A DNA stretch of 64,000 nt from NCBI GenBank assembly GCA_030323885.1, contig CM059196.1, forward strand, positions 44,354,793 to 44,418,792. Direction: 5' to 3'. Position 1 is the stretch's first letter; every line of letters begins with the position of its first letter. Below are positions 54,748 to 64,000 of this stretch, in pieces. The notes below the pieces were generated by a model. It was not told the DNA's origin. It was given only the letters and a program-made list of their open reading frames with translations, and did not search any database. The position numbers and the translations under genes were made by a program. The DNA is from Branchipolynoe longqiensis (taxonomy: Eukaryota > Annelida > Polychaeta > Phyllodocida > Polynoidae).

Positions 54748-55078
54748 TGCTCTCATATGTCGGAACACAAATAATTGACGTATATGTTGCGCTAAATCAT
54801 TATGATTGTTTTCAGTTAAGATGATAAGATGTGATTTTATTTGGTTCACTTCCTGAAAGTGCCATTTCTGGGCAAGTTTACTGTCACTGTCAACTGTCAT
54901 CGGCGCGACGCAGTGAATACTCTCATATGTTGGAACACAAATAATTGACATATGTTGCGCTGAATCATTACGATTGTTTTCAGTTAAGATGATAAAATGT
55001 GATTTTATTTGGTTCACTTCCCGAAAGCGCCATTTCTGGGAAAGTTTGCTGTCAACTGTCATCGGCGCGACGCAGTGA
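54748..55078. repeat. Tandem duplication of about 165 bp
   Basis: 54748-54915 and 54918-55078 share ctctcatatgt.ggaacacaa, gttttcagttaagatgat and atcggcgcgacgcagtg. The - strand open frame 54577-55062 follows the duplication. Confidence 0.85.
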
Positions 55079-55147
55079 TGCTGTCAACTCTGATGTAACA
55101 CGGTTTCTAATCACGTGACCCATAGTGGATTAGGGGTATGCTATGAC

Positions 55148-55182
55148 CGACCGAACCCCCCCCCCCCCCCCCCCCCCCCCCC
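55148..55182. repeat. Poly-C run
   Basis: About 33 consecutive C before (ca)n. Confidence 0.93.
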
Positions 55183-56164
55183 CACACACACACCCAACCC
55201 TCCCCTCCCCCACGACTTATGTATTATATAAAATATAAGATCCTTGTTGTTTTATGTACATTTTTCACAAATCTTGTCATTTTTACAAATCATTTTATCG
55301 ACTGCGTGCTTGAAAGATACTATTACTAATACAACGGATTTGGTACATTGGCAAAGCTGTTTCGGGTAAGCACCTGGGAATACGAGGTGCTGTAGACAGG
55401 CATGCTGATACAGGCTTGAAGCCTGTTAACCATCAGTGATGAAAGGTCTCCGCGATTTCGCGGATTTCCGCACATTTTTTATATTTACCGGTTAATGTTA
55501 AAACCAAATGCCAAGAAATCGATGACCTTAAATGTTGCTAGAATATAAAAGCCATGCATGAAAGAGTTATATATGGGCGATAAAGTAGTCACAAGGATAG
55601 TTGAAACCTGACTTCCGGCATTTTTCTGCAATTCCCTAACTGTGCTAAATCTGTGGGAGAAACTCTGTATTTTTGCGGAAATTCGACGTCAGTGTAATAA
55701 TCACTGATTTCCGCCTTTTTTTTTTGCCGGAGGATACTTTCATCCCTGAACCATGAGTATTCTTTCAAATAACTCCACATGTTGAATCACTAGTCTTATA
55801 TTCGCCAGCCTCCCCAACTGGGCCAATTCTAGGGCGTTTGACCCTAGACCGGAAGTTAGGTGTGCAGGTCAAACAGCACTTCCGATGCCAAGTCATTAAA
55901 GATGTTGAGTTGAACTTTAAATTCGGCAGGCTTTGGGGTCAAATATGATGACATCTCGTGTTGACTAACACCAAGCCCCTCCACCGCCACCCCTACCACC
56001 TCCACAGCACACTGAAGGCATCATCTGAATACATGTAGTCAATGATACCAAAGTTGATGGTCACCCATCCCTAAGTAGGCCTCGGGCCGTGAGAGAAAGG
56101 GCGTTCAGTGAAGCACACTCCAGCGCTACACACTGCTGCACCTAAATACAGGAAGTGGTATCTA

Positions 56165-56414
56165 ATATAATAACGATATTTGCTACCAATTTCACTGCAA
56201 TCCATACAAAAAGACCCACAAATGTCTGATATTTGCTAACAATTTTACTGCAATCCATACAAAACGCCCCACAAATGTACGGTATCTGTTTCACTGCTTC
56301 ACTGCAATCCACACAAAAAGCCCCACAAATGTGTGATATTTGCTAACAATTTCACTGCAATCCATACAAAAAGCCCCACAAATGTACGATATCTGCTAAC
56401 AATTTCACTGCAAT

Positions 56415-56415
<1 letters not shown>
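56165..56415. repeat. Minisatellite (tgctaacaatttcactgcaa)
   Basis: Units of about 50-65 bp with ccccacaaatgtacgatat, running into a microsatellite. Confidence 0.88.

Positions 56416-56500
<85 letters not shown>
56415..56500. repeat. (CA)n microsatellite
   Basis: About 40 uninterrupted ca units. Confidence 0.97.
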
Positions 56501-56503
<3 letters not shown>

Positions 56504-58145
56504 ACACACATGTACAGCAACAACCCTATCGAGTTTGGTCATCGGTAACCATATGGTTATGGATTCAAACTGAGTTCACAGTATAAGCCCTACAGTGAAG
56601 GATAGGCCTGGGAGGGGAAATAATCCCACTTCCGGTCACGTGAACACTGCAGGTCCAAGCTTCAGTCCTCCTGCCTGGACCAGCGGAGTCTATCCCAGAA
56701 GAGATGCAGTGTGCTGCATTCAGAATGGCCCTAGGCTGGCTTTTAAGTGTTGTCTCTTATTTTTTTATCTCTGGGGTGATGCGTCATTTGTTCGACATTA
56801 GTTTGTGTCAGTGTCTTTCCTTTTTATATGTTTGGCATTACGCTTCGTAATGTCCGGTGTATTTTAATGGTGCCAATAGTCCTTGTCTATCGAATATATG
56901 TATAATTATTTCTTCGTTGGATATGTGCTAGTCTGACTTCTCACAAATCAACCACACTGTAATCATCAAATCACCCCCCACCCCATTTCCCTGTTTTTTA
57001 ATTTTTAATTTGTTTTAAACATTTTTAGCACTTGGGTTTTTGTTACGTGATGAGATGTGAAATATCGAATTGAAACCTAATCTTGGGTTGGTGTTTGACA
57101 TTTCTCATGCAAATCGGATACTTGTTGAGTTGATAAAATGGATTTATCTTTTTTTTTTACAGAAATCTTTTCTTTTTTAGCATCGATATACTGTGTTACT
57201 GTTAAATGTTATAATGTGTATTTATTTGTGAATTTACAATTAATAAATTGTGTGGTTCACGCCGAATGTCGACAAGTGCGGCATTTGCCCGGCAGGTGGC
57301 GGCACGGTCCCTGTAGTGAACTTGGAAAAAGTGTATAGGTCACGAGTTCATGCTGAAGAATTCTATGAAATGAGTTATATATTGGAAGAGCACTATTGCC
57401 TGCATTGTACCTGTACATACAAGAATGAATGATAGTTACTATATACACAAATACACCCGCCACTATATATTCACAAAGTACTTATTTTAACCAACAAAGT
57501 GATATTTTGAGTATATATTATGATGATTTGAGTTATTTTGCTGCTTTGATTATATATAACATGAAAATATACTCTTTTTTTTCTCCTTTCTAATTTCTTT
57601 AAATGAAGATCAGTTTCGAAAATCGCTCTCAAGTTGCCCCCCCCCCCCCCTTAAAATAGCATATGTATGTTTGTTCGTGCTTTTAAAATTTTAATGAAGA
57701 ACAATTGATTTAATAAAGAATTTATTTTTTTAATTTGAAGTAATTTTTTTTTATAGCTGGCATCACTGTATGTGCTGCTACATCTTACTTGCCACTTGAA
57801 ATGTGTGCCCAGGGAAACCCATGGACCAGTGTCGGTCTTTTGTCCCGCTGGCCAGTGTTAGTGTGCGCCTTCGCCACCAAGGCAACGGCCATGACGTCAT
57901 CGCTTATCATTGTATCATATAAATGTATGATTATAAAAGGCTGATTACAGTAAATAGATATAAACTCCACCCTCTGTGTTATTGTTGTTTATGTTAATTG
58001 AAGTTGGAGAGGGAGGGCCATTCACAATTATCACCAGGTTACACCTTATGCTGTGGTATGCTTTTAGAACTACAAATAAATCTAGTCTTCTCACCATTTG
58101 TCTGTGAAAGCGACATTTTATATGGAATTGTCTTGATTATTGTTA
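56501..58145. other. Intergenic, no convincing gene
   Basis: AT-rich with a C run at 57640. The 60-residue frame at 57250-57432 (CGICPAGGG, HCTCTYKNE) has a coding-like look but no recognised domain or splice context. Confidence 0.5.
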
Positions 58146-58674
58146 ATGGTTCTGTCACATTACGATGCTTCTTGCCGGCGCGCCGCCAACGCGCAAAATC
58201 ACTTTTAATCGTCGAGAGACATCAAACTTTTCGCCGTCAGCGCAACGTATTGGTAGTGTGCAGCCGACGTGGTAAAAGTTGGGCGCGCCATCCTGATATG
58301 ACCTTAGATGTTGGTAGGACGTAAAACAACAAAAAGCAACCGTTTGGTGCAACATTTGGGAACGTGCCTCACGTGCGCATGGCGTGTGCCTACCGTTCAC
58401 ATAACGATCTTCCAGTGCGTTTAACGTATTTCGACGCGCCCCATATGTAGCCATAACGTTGGCACCCGCACATTGTCGCACATCCAAAGTTTTGTCAAGC
58501 ACAAAACTTTAGACGTGCGATGACGCGCGCCACCGACCGTCGCCATCCATCAACGAATACAAATGCGCGCCTAACGCGCGCGCGTAATGCTTCCTGACGT
58601 TTCCCGACGTTCCGCCAAAAAATCACATACGTCGACGCGCGTTGGCAAGAAGCGTCATAATGTGACAGCAGCAT
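58146..58674. mobile_element. TIR element B (CTGTCACATTA group) carrying a SINE tail
   Basis: Left atggttctgtcacattacg, right aatgtgacagcagcat, TA on both sides (58144-58145, 58675-58676). 529 bp. SINE tail at about 58288-58335. Colinear with the reverse complement of 391-912. Confidence 0.85.
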
Positions 58675-58684
58675 TAGATCTGTA

Positions 58685-58902
58685 ACTGGGAACTAGTGGC
58701 AGCGAAAGGGATCAGTTGGTGAACCAGGAACCAGTGGCAGTGAACTGGGAACCAGTAGCAGCGACCCAAGAACCAATGGTGGCCAACTGGAAACCAGTGC
58801 CAGAGAACCGGGGACCAGTAGCGGCGAACCAGGAACCAATGGTGGCAAACTGGAAATCGGTGGTGGTATCCTGAGAATCAGTGATGGGGAACCGGTGGTG
58901 GC
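58685..58902. repeat. Minisatellite (gaaccagtggcagcgaactg), left part
   Basis: Units of 20-21 bp. Interrupted by the LTR element and by the TIR element at 63477; the last units are at 63939-63990. Confidence 0.9.
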
Positions 58903-59028
58903 TGTAATGAAGTGTGAACACCTTGAGCTGCGTTATGGAACTGTTTATTTATCTTACGTCATCCTAGCACACCCCCATACATGACGTCATCGTTACGTCA
59001 TGGTTACCGCTGACACAGATACATAACA
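58903..59028 (-). repeat. 3' LTR (126 bp)
   Basis: Identical partner of 63344-63469. Confidence 0.95.
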
Positions 59029-59038
59029 TCTCCTTTCC
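59029..59038 (-). promoter_or_regulatory. Polypurine tract
   Basis: - strand ggaaaggaga abuts the 3' LTR. Confidence 0.75.
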
Positions 59039-59388
59039 ATGGAAACGCTTATTCCTATGATGTATTACCTTATACCGATATTGATAAACGTAACAGAACA
59101 AGATTGTCTTAAATCTAGTACACACTTAACCTAGCCTCAGATATGAGTCCATTAATTGTTTGTGTGGCATTATGGTAACACTACGACACCACTTGATAAC
59201 AACCACACAATGCACACCCCATCAACGACATGTATTATTGGAGCTGTGCGAAGGATATGATATTAATACTAGATATACCGTATTCTGTGAACATTTACTA
59301 GATGTGATCCATAGTCATTTCTTGCTCTTTTATGGCAATAACATTTCTCCCAACAGGATAATTAGTCTTGAGTTAACTTAAGGTCTAC

Positions 59389-60261
59389 TTATGCAAGAAC
59401 ACCCAATCTATCTGGTCGGCGAATATATCGACCGTAACGAGTTTGATATGGCTGCTTTATGCCATTCATATCTTTCTGGGTGTCGGAAATGTTGTCTGCA
59501 TTTACTTCTAATCGAGCATTTTTATTCTTGCTCATATTATTTTTATTGGGAGGGGAACATTTAAATATGAACTTTCGGTTACGGCGCACCACCGTATTGT
59601 CCGCGTTCATGATTCTGTAGTCTCTTGGTCCAGGCGTATTACTTTGTATGATTTTACCATCCCTCCACTCATTCTTGTGATCTTTATATTTTATTATATC
59701 ACCTGCCTGAAGCGTCCTTAATGTTTTTCCAGCTCGTTTATCAAAATACCTCTTTTGATTGAACTGAACCTGTTTCAACAATGCCAATTTAGATGGTTGC
59801 AGTCGGGGTCTCAGACGAACCTCTAACATAGGCATTCTGGTTCTTAATGTGCGAGACATTAGCAATTGTGATGGAGATGCCCCCATACCTTGCAATGGTG
59901 TGTTCCTGTAATTCAATAGGCCTAAATACATATCACCATCACCTTTTGCTGACTTCTTTAATATACCTTTGACCGTTTGTACAAACCGTTCAGCTTGGCC
60001 GTTGCTTTGTGAATGCATTGGGTTAGTATAAACAGGTTCAAAGCCATATTTGTTAGAGAAACTAGTATATTCTACACTTTTGAATTGAGGCCCATTATCG
60101 GACACGACATATCTTGGTATACCGTATCTAGCAAATGTCTGCTTAAGGGCAACGATAACAGCTTTGCTTGTAGTCTCATGCATATGTATAACCTCCGGGA
60201 ATTTTGTATAATAATCAACAATGATCAAATAATTTAAAACCGTTTGAATGACATAGGTCAA
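59389..60261 (-). CDS. Retrotransposon integrase core and C-terminal domain
   Basis: Third frame segment. Catalytic DDE core with IIVDYYTKFPE, VVSDNGPQF and SNGQAERFVQT, then a GPY/F-like C-terminal module (LQAGDIIKYKDHKNEWRDGK, NTPGPRDYRI, RRNRKFIFKC). No chromodomain seen. Stop at 59389, about 350 bp before the polypurine tract. Confidence 0.9.
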   Translation of the reverse strand: MTYVIQTVLNYLIIVDYYTKFPEVIHMHETTSKAVIVALKQTFARYGIPRYVVSDNGPQFKSVEYTSFSNKYGFEPVYTNPMHSQSNGQAERFVQTVKGILKKSAKGDGDMYLGLLNYRNTPLQGMGASPSQLLMSRTLRTRMPMLEVRLRPRLQPSKLALLKQVQFNQKRYFDKRAGKTLRTLQAGDIIKYKDHKNEWRDGKIIQSNTPGPRDYRIMNADNTVVRRNRKFIFKCSPPNKNNMSKNKNARLEVNADNISDTQKDMNGIKQPYQTRYGRYIRRPDRLGVLA

Positions 60262-61150
60262 CCCCTATTTTATAAAATGGGATGTCTACTATCGGGTGAT
60301 TTATCAGAGGTTCCTTATGGGGCGCATTTCGGAACTCTTGACAAATCTGACATCTGGCAACTTTGTCTTCTATTTGGGCGTTCATTCCGGGCCAGAATAC
60401 AGTGTCCCTCGCTAATTGTTTACACTTGATGATCCCTAAATGCGATTCATGTATCTTATCTAAAACATCTGGTTGCAATATTCTAGGAATAACAATTTGC
60501 AAACCCTTAAATACTAAACCCTCAGAGTATGTTATGTCTCTACTGTAAGTGTAGAACGGTCTAATATTTGGCGATACCTTTTTGCTATTATCTGGCCAAC
60601 CGTTGACAGTCAAATTTATTATTTCTTGCAATGTTTTGTCCATTTTGGTTGCTGATACAACCTGTTGCACTATATCCTTATCAACATCCACGGACGCCAC
60701 CGAAACGTCTTTATCGAAGAGGTCATTTGGCTCTATGCTAGATGTGTGCGCCCTGGACAATGTATCTGCAAAAAAAAGCGTTGACCCCTTAGTGTAAACT
60801 ACTTTTAAATTATAATTTTGCAATCTCATCCTCATGCGCTGCATACGTGCCGATAGTTCATGGATGGGCTTCAACATAATAGATTCTAATGGTTTGTGAT
60901 CAGTTTGAACAATTATACTATTGCCAAAAATATATTCATGAAACTTTTTACATCCAAAACATATGGCAAGAAGTTCCTTCTCTATAACGGCATAACTGAC
61001 TTGACAATCATCTAAAGCCTTAGAAGCCATTGCAACTGGTTGGTCATTTTGGAACAGAGTCGCCCCTAACCCATATTTGGATGCATCTACTTGCAATGTT
61101 ATTTGTTCCTTACAATTAAAATATTTTAGGACAGGTGCATCCCTTAACAA
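60215..61150 (-). CDS. Retrotransposon RNase H and integrase N-terminus
   Basis: Continuation of pol in another frame. RNase H motifs LQVDASKYGLGATL, YAVIEKELLAI and TDHKPLESI in the first 110 residues. Integrase HHCC zinc finger HESHLGIIK...CQIC at about 240-280. Ends in a shifted frame after IGVDLCHSNG. The first Met is just the first ATG after the break, not a true start. Confidence 0.9.
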   Translation of the reverse strand: MLRDAPVLKYFNCKEQITLQVDASKYGLGATLFQNDQPVAMASKALDDCQVSYAVIEKELLAICFGCKKFHEYIFGNSIIVQTDHKPLESIMLKPIHELSARMQRMRMRLQNYNLKVVYTKGSTLFFADTLSRAHTSSIEPNDLFDKDVSVASVDVDKDIVQQVVSATKMDKTLQEIINLTVNGWPDNSKKVSPNIRPFYTYSRDITYSEGLVFKGLQIVIPRILQPDVLDKIHESHLGIIKCKQLARDTVFWPGMNAQIEDKVARCQICQEFRNAPHKEPLINHPIVDIPFYKIGVDLCHSNGFKLFDHC

Positions 61151-61184
61151 TTGCTTCAGTTTATTAAACGCTGCTCTCTGCGGA

Positions 61185-63344
61185 TCATCCCAGTGCCAAG
61201 CTACATTTTTTTTTTATGACTGTTCGTAAAGGTTTAGTTATCTGTGCCATGTTATTTATGAATTTGCTGACATAACCGATCATGCCTAAGAATCTTTGTA
61301 CAGCAGGTTTGTCAGTTGGATCCGGCATGTCTATTATTGCCTGTACGCGTTCTTCATTAGGCTTTAATCCGTCAGCAGTGATTAAATGACCTACATAATT
61401 AACACTGGTTTGGCAAATTTTTGACTTTTTAGGGTTTAGTTTAAGATTCATTTCCCTGGCACGGGATAATACCGCTTCCAGGCGTTCATTGTGTTCCTGT
61501 ACGGTTCTGCCATGCACCAAGATATCGTCTGAAATTACATGAACCCCTTTCATATCTCGTAACATGTCATTCATTTCTTTGATGAAAATGTCACCCGCCG
61601 TTTTGATACCAAACGGCAACCTTGTGTAACGGAATCTGCCCCACGGGGTATTAAAGGTACATAGTTTTGAACTATTGTGATCCAGCTCTACCTGCCAGTA
61701 ACCACTATTGGCATCTAATACGGAAAAGAATTTGGATCCGTGTATTTGAGACACGACCTCCTCAACGGTACGTACCGGATATGGGCCACGTAGTATAGCC
61801 CTGTTTAATTTTGTTGGGTCTAAACAGATCCTAATCTTGCCTGGCTTCCTTACAATGGTTATAGAGCTGACCCATGGTGTAGGGTCATCCTCCTTTACAA
61901 TTACACCTAAGTTCAACATACGGTCTAGTTCTTGCCTAACATCATCTGTAATAGACACAGGTATCCTACGTGGAGGGTCAATGACAGGAGGTACAGATGC
62001 ATCAACATGTATCATAGCATTTACTTTTATCAGGCCTAGACCAACAAATACATCCGAATATTTATTTACCATTTCATGTGCGTCAGATCCATTCAATTTG
62101 TCTTGAACAACATCAACACGAGCGATCAGTCCTAAATCAACACATGCTACTTTTCCCAGGATGGCGCTCCCCGCATCTGTTACTTGAAATTTTAGTCGTT
62201 TTCCGCTGACGTCTAGCTGTATTTCCCCTGATGGTATTATGCGATCACCATTGTATGTTACGAGGTGACATTTGGACGGGTTCAACACTACGTTCTCCAG
62301 CTTGCGGTATACATCCAACGGTAGAATGTTAGCCTCAGAACCCGTATCCATCTTGAAAGACACCTCAACGTTGCCAATGTTCAATGTTGTGAACCACAAT
62401 CCAGGTCCACTATTTGCGTTGCTGTATACCGCTCCGACGAACAAATCATATGTTTGACCCACATCCTCCGGCACGTCGTCAAGGTTACTAGGGTCAACAT
62501 GTACTTCGTTAACTGGCACAGCATTTGTCATCCGTGCCCGGCAAACTCTGCGAAAATGCTCCAGCTTGTGGCAACTGTCACATTCCTTGCCACGAGCCGG
62601 ACAATTCCCTTTTTGATGATTATAACCGCATTTATCACATTGCCCGGGTTGTTGTCTTGCCTGTCGAAACCTCATTGACGTAGGCGGTGTCCACGGTTGT
62701 GACGGTCGCGTCATGAAACCATGGCGACGCCCGTTCGCAGAAGAAATGCTGGCCACGCCCTCCTCTGCAGTAACATCGGTATTCACTAATTGCGCCGCTT
62801 TGTGCTCGCTTAATCTGCACATCTGAACACATTGATCCAACGACAAATTCGGTGTTTGTAGCAGTCGATTCCGTAACATATTATCTTTGACACCACATAC
62901 CAGTCTATCACACAACAACGAATCCTCTAAATTGTCATAGCAACAATGTGTGACACGCGATTTAACTTCTCGTATGTAAGCGTCAATGTTTTCACTCGTT
63001 TGGTTATACGAGTTGAATTGATATCGAATCACCGTAATGTTAGATTTACCTTCACAGTATTCATTAAATGCATCGATGAGTGGGCCGATTTTATCCTTGT
63101 TCGTTGCATCAATCTTCAAGGTCTTGTGGATCTTCTGCGCGTCTCGGCCCGCCACATGAAGGAATACACAGCACTGTACTTTTTCCGACTTGGAAGAAGC
63201 ACCCGATGCTGTCGCATATATCTCATATGCCTGCAACCACGACCTCCATTCCATAGCCATGTTATCATCCACATTTAAATGAGACGGGGGTTTTAATCCC
63301 GTTAACGCCATGTCGTTAAGTTCGTTCAATACATCTGACACCAT
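61185..63344 (-). CDS. Retrotransposon gag-protease-reverse transcriptase ORF
   Basis: An open frame of about 719 codons from the ATG at 63344-63342; the frame extends 6 codons into the LTR (ATG at 63362). Counting from that upstream Met: gag region to about 235, knuckles CDKCGYNHQKGNC (242-254) and CDSCHKLEHFRRVC (261-274), aspartic protease DTGSEAN at 339-345 with a later ILG, and RT at about 450-665 with FSVLDANSGYW, LPFGIKTAGD and ISDDILVHG (610-618). ISDD replaces the usual Y-x-DD, as in many Ty3/Gypsy proteins of molluscs and nematodes. The frame leaves the expected pol sequence at an A-run (61207-61216) and ends at once out of frame. Confidence 0.92.
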   Translation of the reverse strand: MVSDVLNELNDMALTGLKPPSHLNVDDNMAMEWRSWLQAYEIYATASGASSKSEKVQCCVFLHVAGRDAQKIHKTLKIDATNKDKIGPLIDAFNEYCEGKSNITVIRYQFNSYNQTSENIDAYIREVKSRVTHCCYDNLEDSLLCDRLVCGVKDNMLRNRLLQTPNLSLDQCVQMCRLSEHKAAQLVNTDVTAEEGVASISSANGRRHGFMTRPSQPWTPPTSMRFRQARQQPGQCDKCGYNHQKGNCPARGKECDSCHKLEHFRRVCRARMTNAVPVNEVHVDPSNLDDVPEDVGQTYDLFVGAVYSNANSGPGLWFTTLNIGNVEVSFKMDTGSEANILPLDVYRKLENVVLNPSKCHLVTYNGDRIIPSGEIQLDVSGKRLKFQVTDAGSAILGKVACVDLGLIARVDVVQDKLNGSDAHEMVNKYSDVFVGLGLIKVNAMIHVDASVPPVIDPPRRIPVSITDDVRQELDRMLNLGVIVKEDDPTPWVSSITIVRKPGKIRICLDPTKLNRAILRGPYPVRTVEEVVSQIHGSKFFSVLDANSGYWQVELDHNSSKLCTFNTPWGRFRYTRLPFGIKTAGDIFIKEMNDMLRDMKGVHVISDDILVHGRTVQEHNERLEAVLSRAREMNLKLNPKKSKICQTSVNYVGHLITADGLKPNEERVQAIIDMPDPTDKPAVQRFLGMIGYVSKFINNMAQITKPLRTVIKKKCSLALG
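63332..63343 (-). promoter_or_regulatory. Primer binding site, tRNA-Leu type
   Basis: Directly after the 5' LTR the - strand reads tggtgtcagatg, matching the start of the complement of a Leu tRNA 3' end (from memory). Confidence 0.75.
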
Positions 63345-63469
63345 GTAATGAAGTGTGAACACCTTGAGCTGCGTTATGGAACTGTTTATTTATCTTACGT
63401 CATCCTAGCACACCCCCATACATGACGTCATCGTTACGTCATGGTTACCGCTGACACAGATACATAACA
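63344..63469 (-). repeat. 5' LTR (126 bp)
   Basis: Identical over its full length to 58903-59028. On the - strand starts tgttatgtatctgtgtcagc and ends cttcattaca. Contains two tgacgtcat/tacgtcat words, CRE/ATF-like (inference). Confidence 0.95.
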
Positions 63470-63476
63470 GTGGCGA

Positions 63477-63938
63477 CCCGGTGTTGCAGTTTCCATGGTA
63501 CGCCAGTTTGCGAGGGACACATACATTCAAATGCATTGTCAATGGCCGTGAGCAAATCTTCATACAGAAAAAGTCAAATATCTCTCAAATTACACCACCT
63601 AGTAACAAACCGCTTGGCACACATACAGAAAACATATTCAACGAACAGATTATATTAAATTTATACGGTTAGGGTTCTTGATTTCTATTAATTCGTAATA
63701 AAACTAATGTTTTGCACTGTGCGTACCGTCAAACTCAAGGCATTGTCAATGGTCGTGAGCAATCTTCATACAGAAAAAGTGAAATATCTCTAAAACCACA
63801 CCACCTAGAAACAAATCGCTTGGTACACATATAGAAAACATTATATTAAATTTCTAAGGTTAGTGTTCGATTTTGACGCATGCGCAGAAGCGATGTGTCC
63901 CTCGCAAACTGGCGTATCGCGGAAACTGCAACACCGGG
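63477..63938. mobile_element. TIR element (CCCGGTGTTGCAGTTTCC) with two copies of the shared module
   Basis: Ends cccggtgttgcagtttcc and ggaaactgcaacaccggg; the inverted repeat runs on through cgccagtttgcgagggacac, about 45 bp in all. The module appears twice, at about 63530-63690 and 63735-63870. It is inserted in the same minisatellite as the LTR element. Confidence 0.88.
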
Positions 63939-63990
63939 AACCAATGGTGGCAAACCGGGAACCAGTAGTGGCAAACCGAGAACTTTAGTA
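63939..63990. repeat. Minisatellite, right remnant
   Basis: ggaaccaatggtggcaaacc units continuing the array of 58685-58902. Confidence 0.85.
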
Positions 63991-64000
63991 TTATTTTGAA

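Larger units (their letters stand above)
58903..63469 (-). mobile_element. Ty3/Gypsy (Mag-like) LTR retrotransposon
   Basis: 4567 bp, - strand. Identical 126-bp LTRs with TG...CA ends, 5-bp duplication GTGGC (58898-58902, 63470-63474), a Leu-tRNA-type primer site and a polypurine tract. Order gag - protease - RT - RNase H - integrase is the Ty3/Gypsy order. The double CCHC knuckle with CPARGKECDSC is typical of the Mag lineage. No env-like ORF. The pol frame is broken near 61207-61216 and near 60238. Confidence 0.95.

Overview
This window looks like nuclear DNA of a marine invertebrate animal. Evidence: a gene split by long introns with GT/AG junctions, tRNA-derived SINEs, many small terminal-inverted-repeat (TIR) elements, a Ty3/Gypsy (Metaviridae-type) retrotransposon, and a very high load of micro- and minisatellites. 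There are no operons, bacterial gene signals, rRNA genes or CRISPR arrays. The retroelement's Mag-like gag knuckles and ISDD reverse transcriptase motif are common in molluscs. I lean to a lophotrochozoan, probably a mollusc, but nothing here proves the phylum.

One host gene fills most of the window on the + strand. Fourteen coding exons between 1847 and 52722 encode an EPB41L5/Yurt-type FERM protein (band 4.1-like 5, Lulu/Mosaic eyes family). The first exons, encoding FERM F1 and most of F2, lie upstream of the window. Exons 1-5 finish the FERM domain. Exons 6-7 carry the basic FERM-adjacent (FA) segment and a Ser-rich linker. Exon 8 has the family signature MKCNILKA. Exons 9-12 are small acidic or Ser/Pro exons. 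Exon 13 is a 978-bp Pro/Thr/Ser-rich exon with three NPF tripeptides. Exon 14 ends in TTEL-stop, a PDZ-ligand-like tail. All junctions keep frame; only the exon 6/7 join is uncertain.

The introns hold almost only repeats. (1) A tRNA-derived SINE family occurs in about fourteen copies, plus 'tail-only' insertions of about 40 bp. (2) There are many non-autonomous TIR elements, several with TA duplications: a CTGTCACATTA-ended group (391-912, 37743-38408, 45145-46057, 58146-58674), a CATAGTCCGAT group, a pogo/Tigger-like copy (31378-31569) and hAT-like copies (19570-19858, 22658-22893). (3) A GC-rich palindromic insertion with a TATA-like box sits between two exact 63-bp direct repeats (2889-4489). 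(4) Large tandem arrays include a composite satellite of about 2.1 kb (23310-25440) and a 31-bp minisatellite (about 31180-32400) just before exon 10.

Downstream of the gene, 52723-58900 holds the 3' UTR and non-coding repeats. A Ty3/Gypsy Mag-like retrotransposon lies on the - strand at 58903-63469. Its 126-bp LTRs are identical, it has a 5-bp target duplication, and its pol frame is broken twice by single-base shifts at homopolymers. It landed in a minisatellite, next to another TIR element (63477-63938).

The most unusual observations are TIR elements with unrelated ends that share one internal module; a head-to-head pair of elements sharing a single TA; TIR elements that captured and amplified a SINE tail; and tail-only SINE insertions that begin at the same base.
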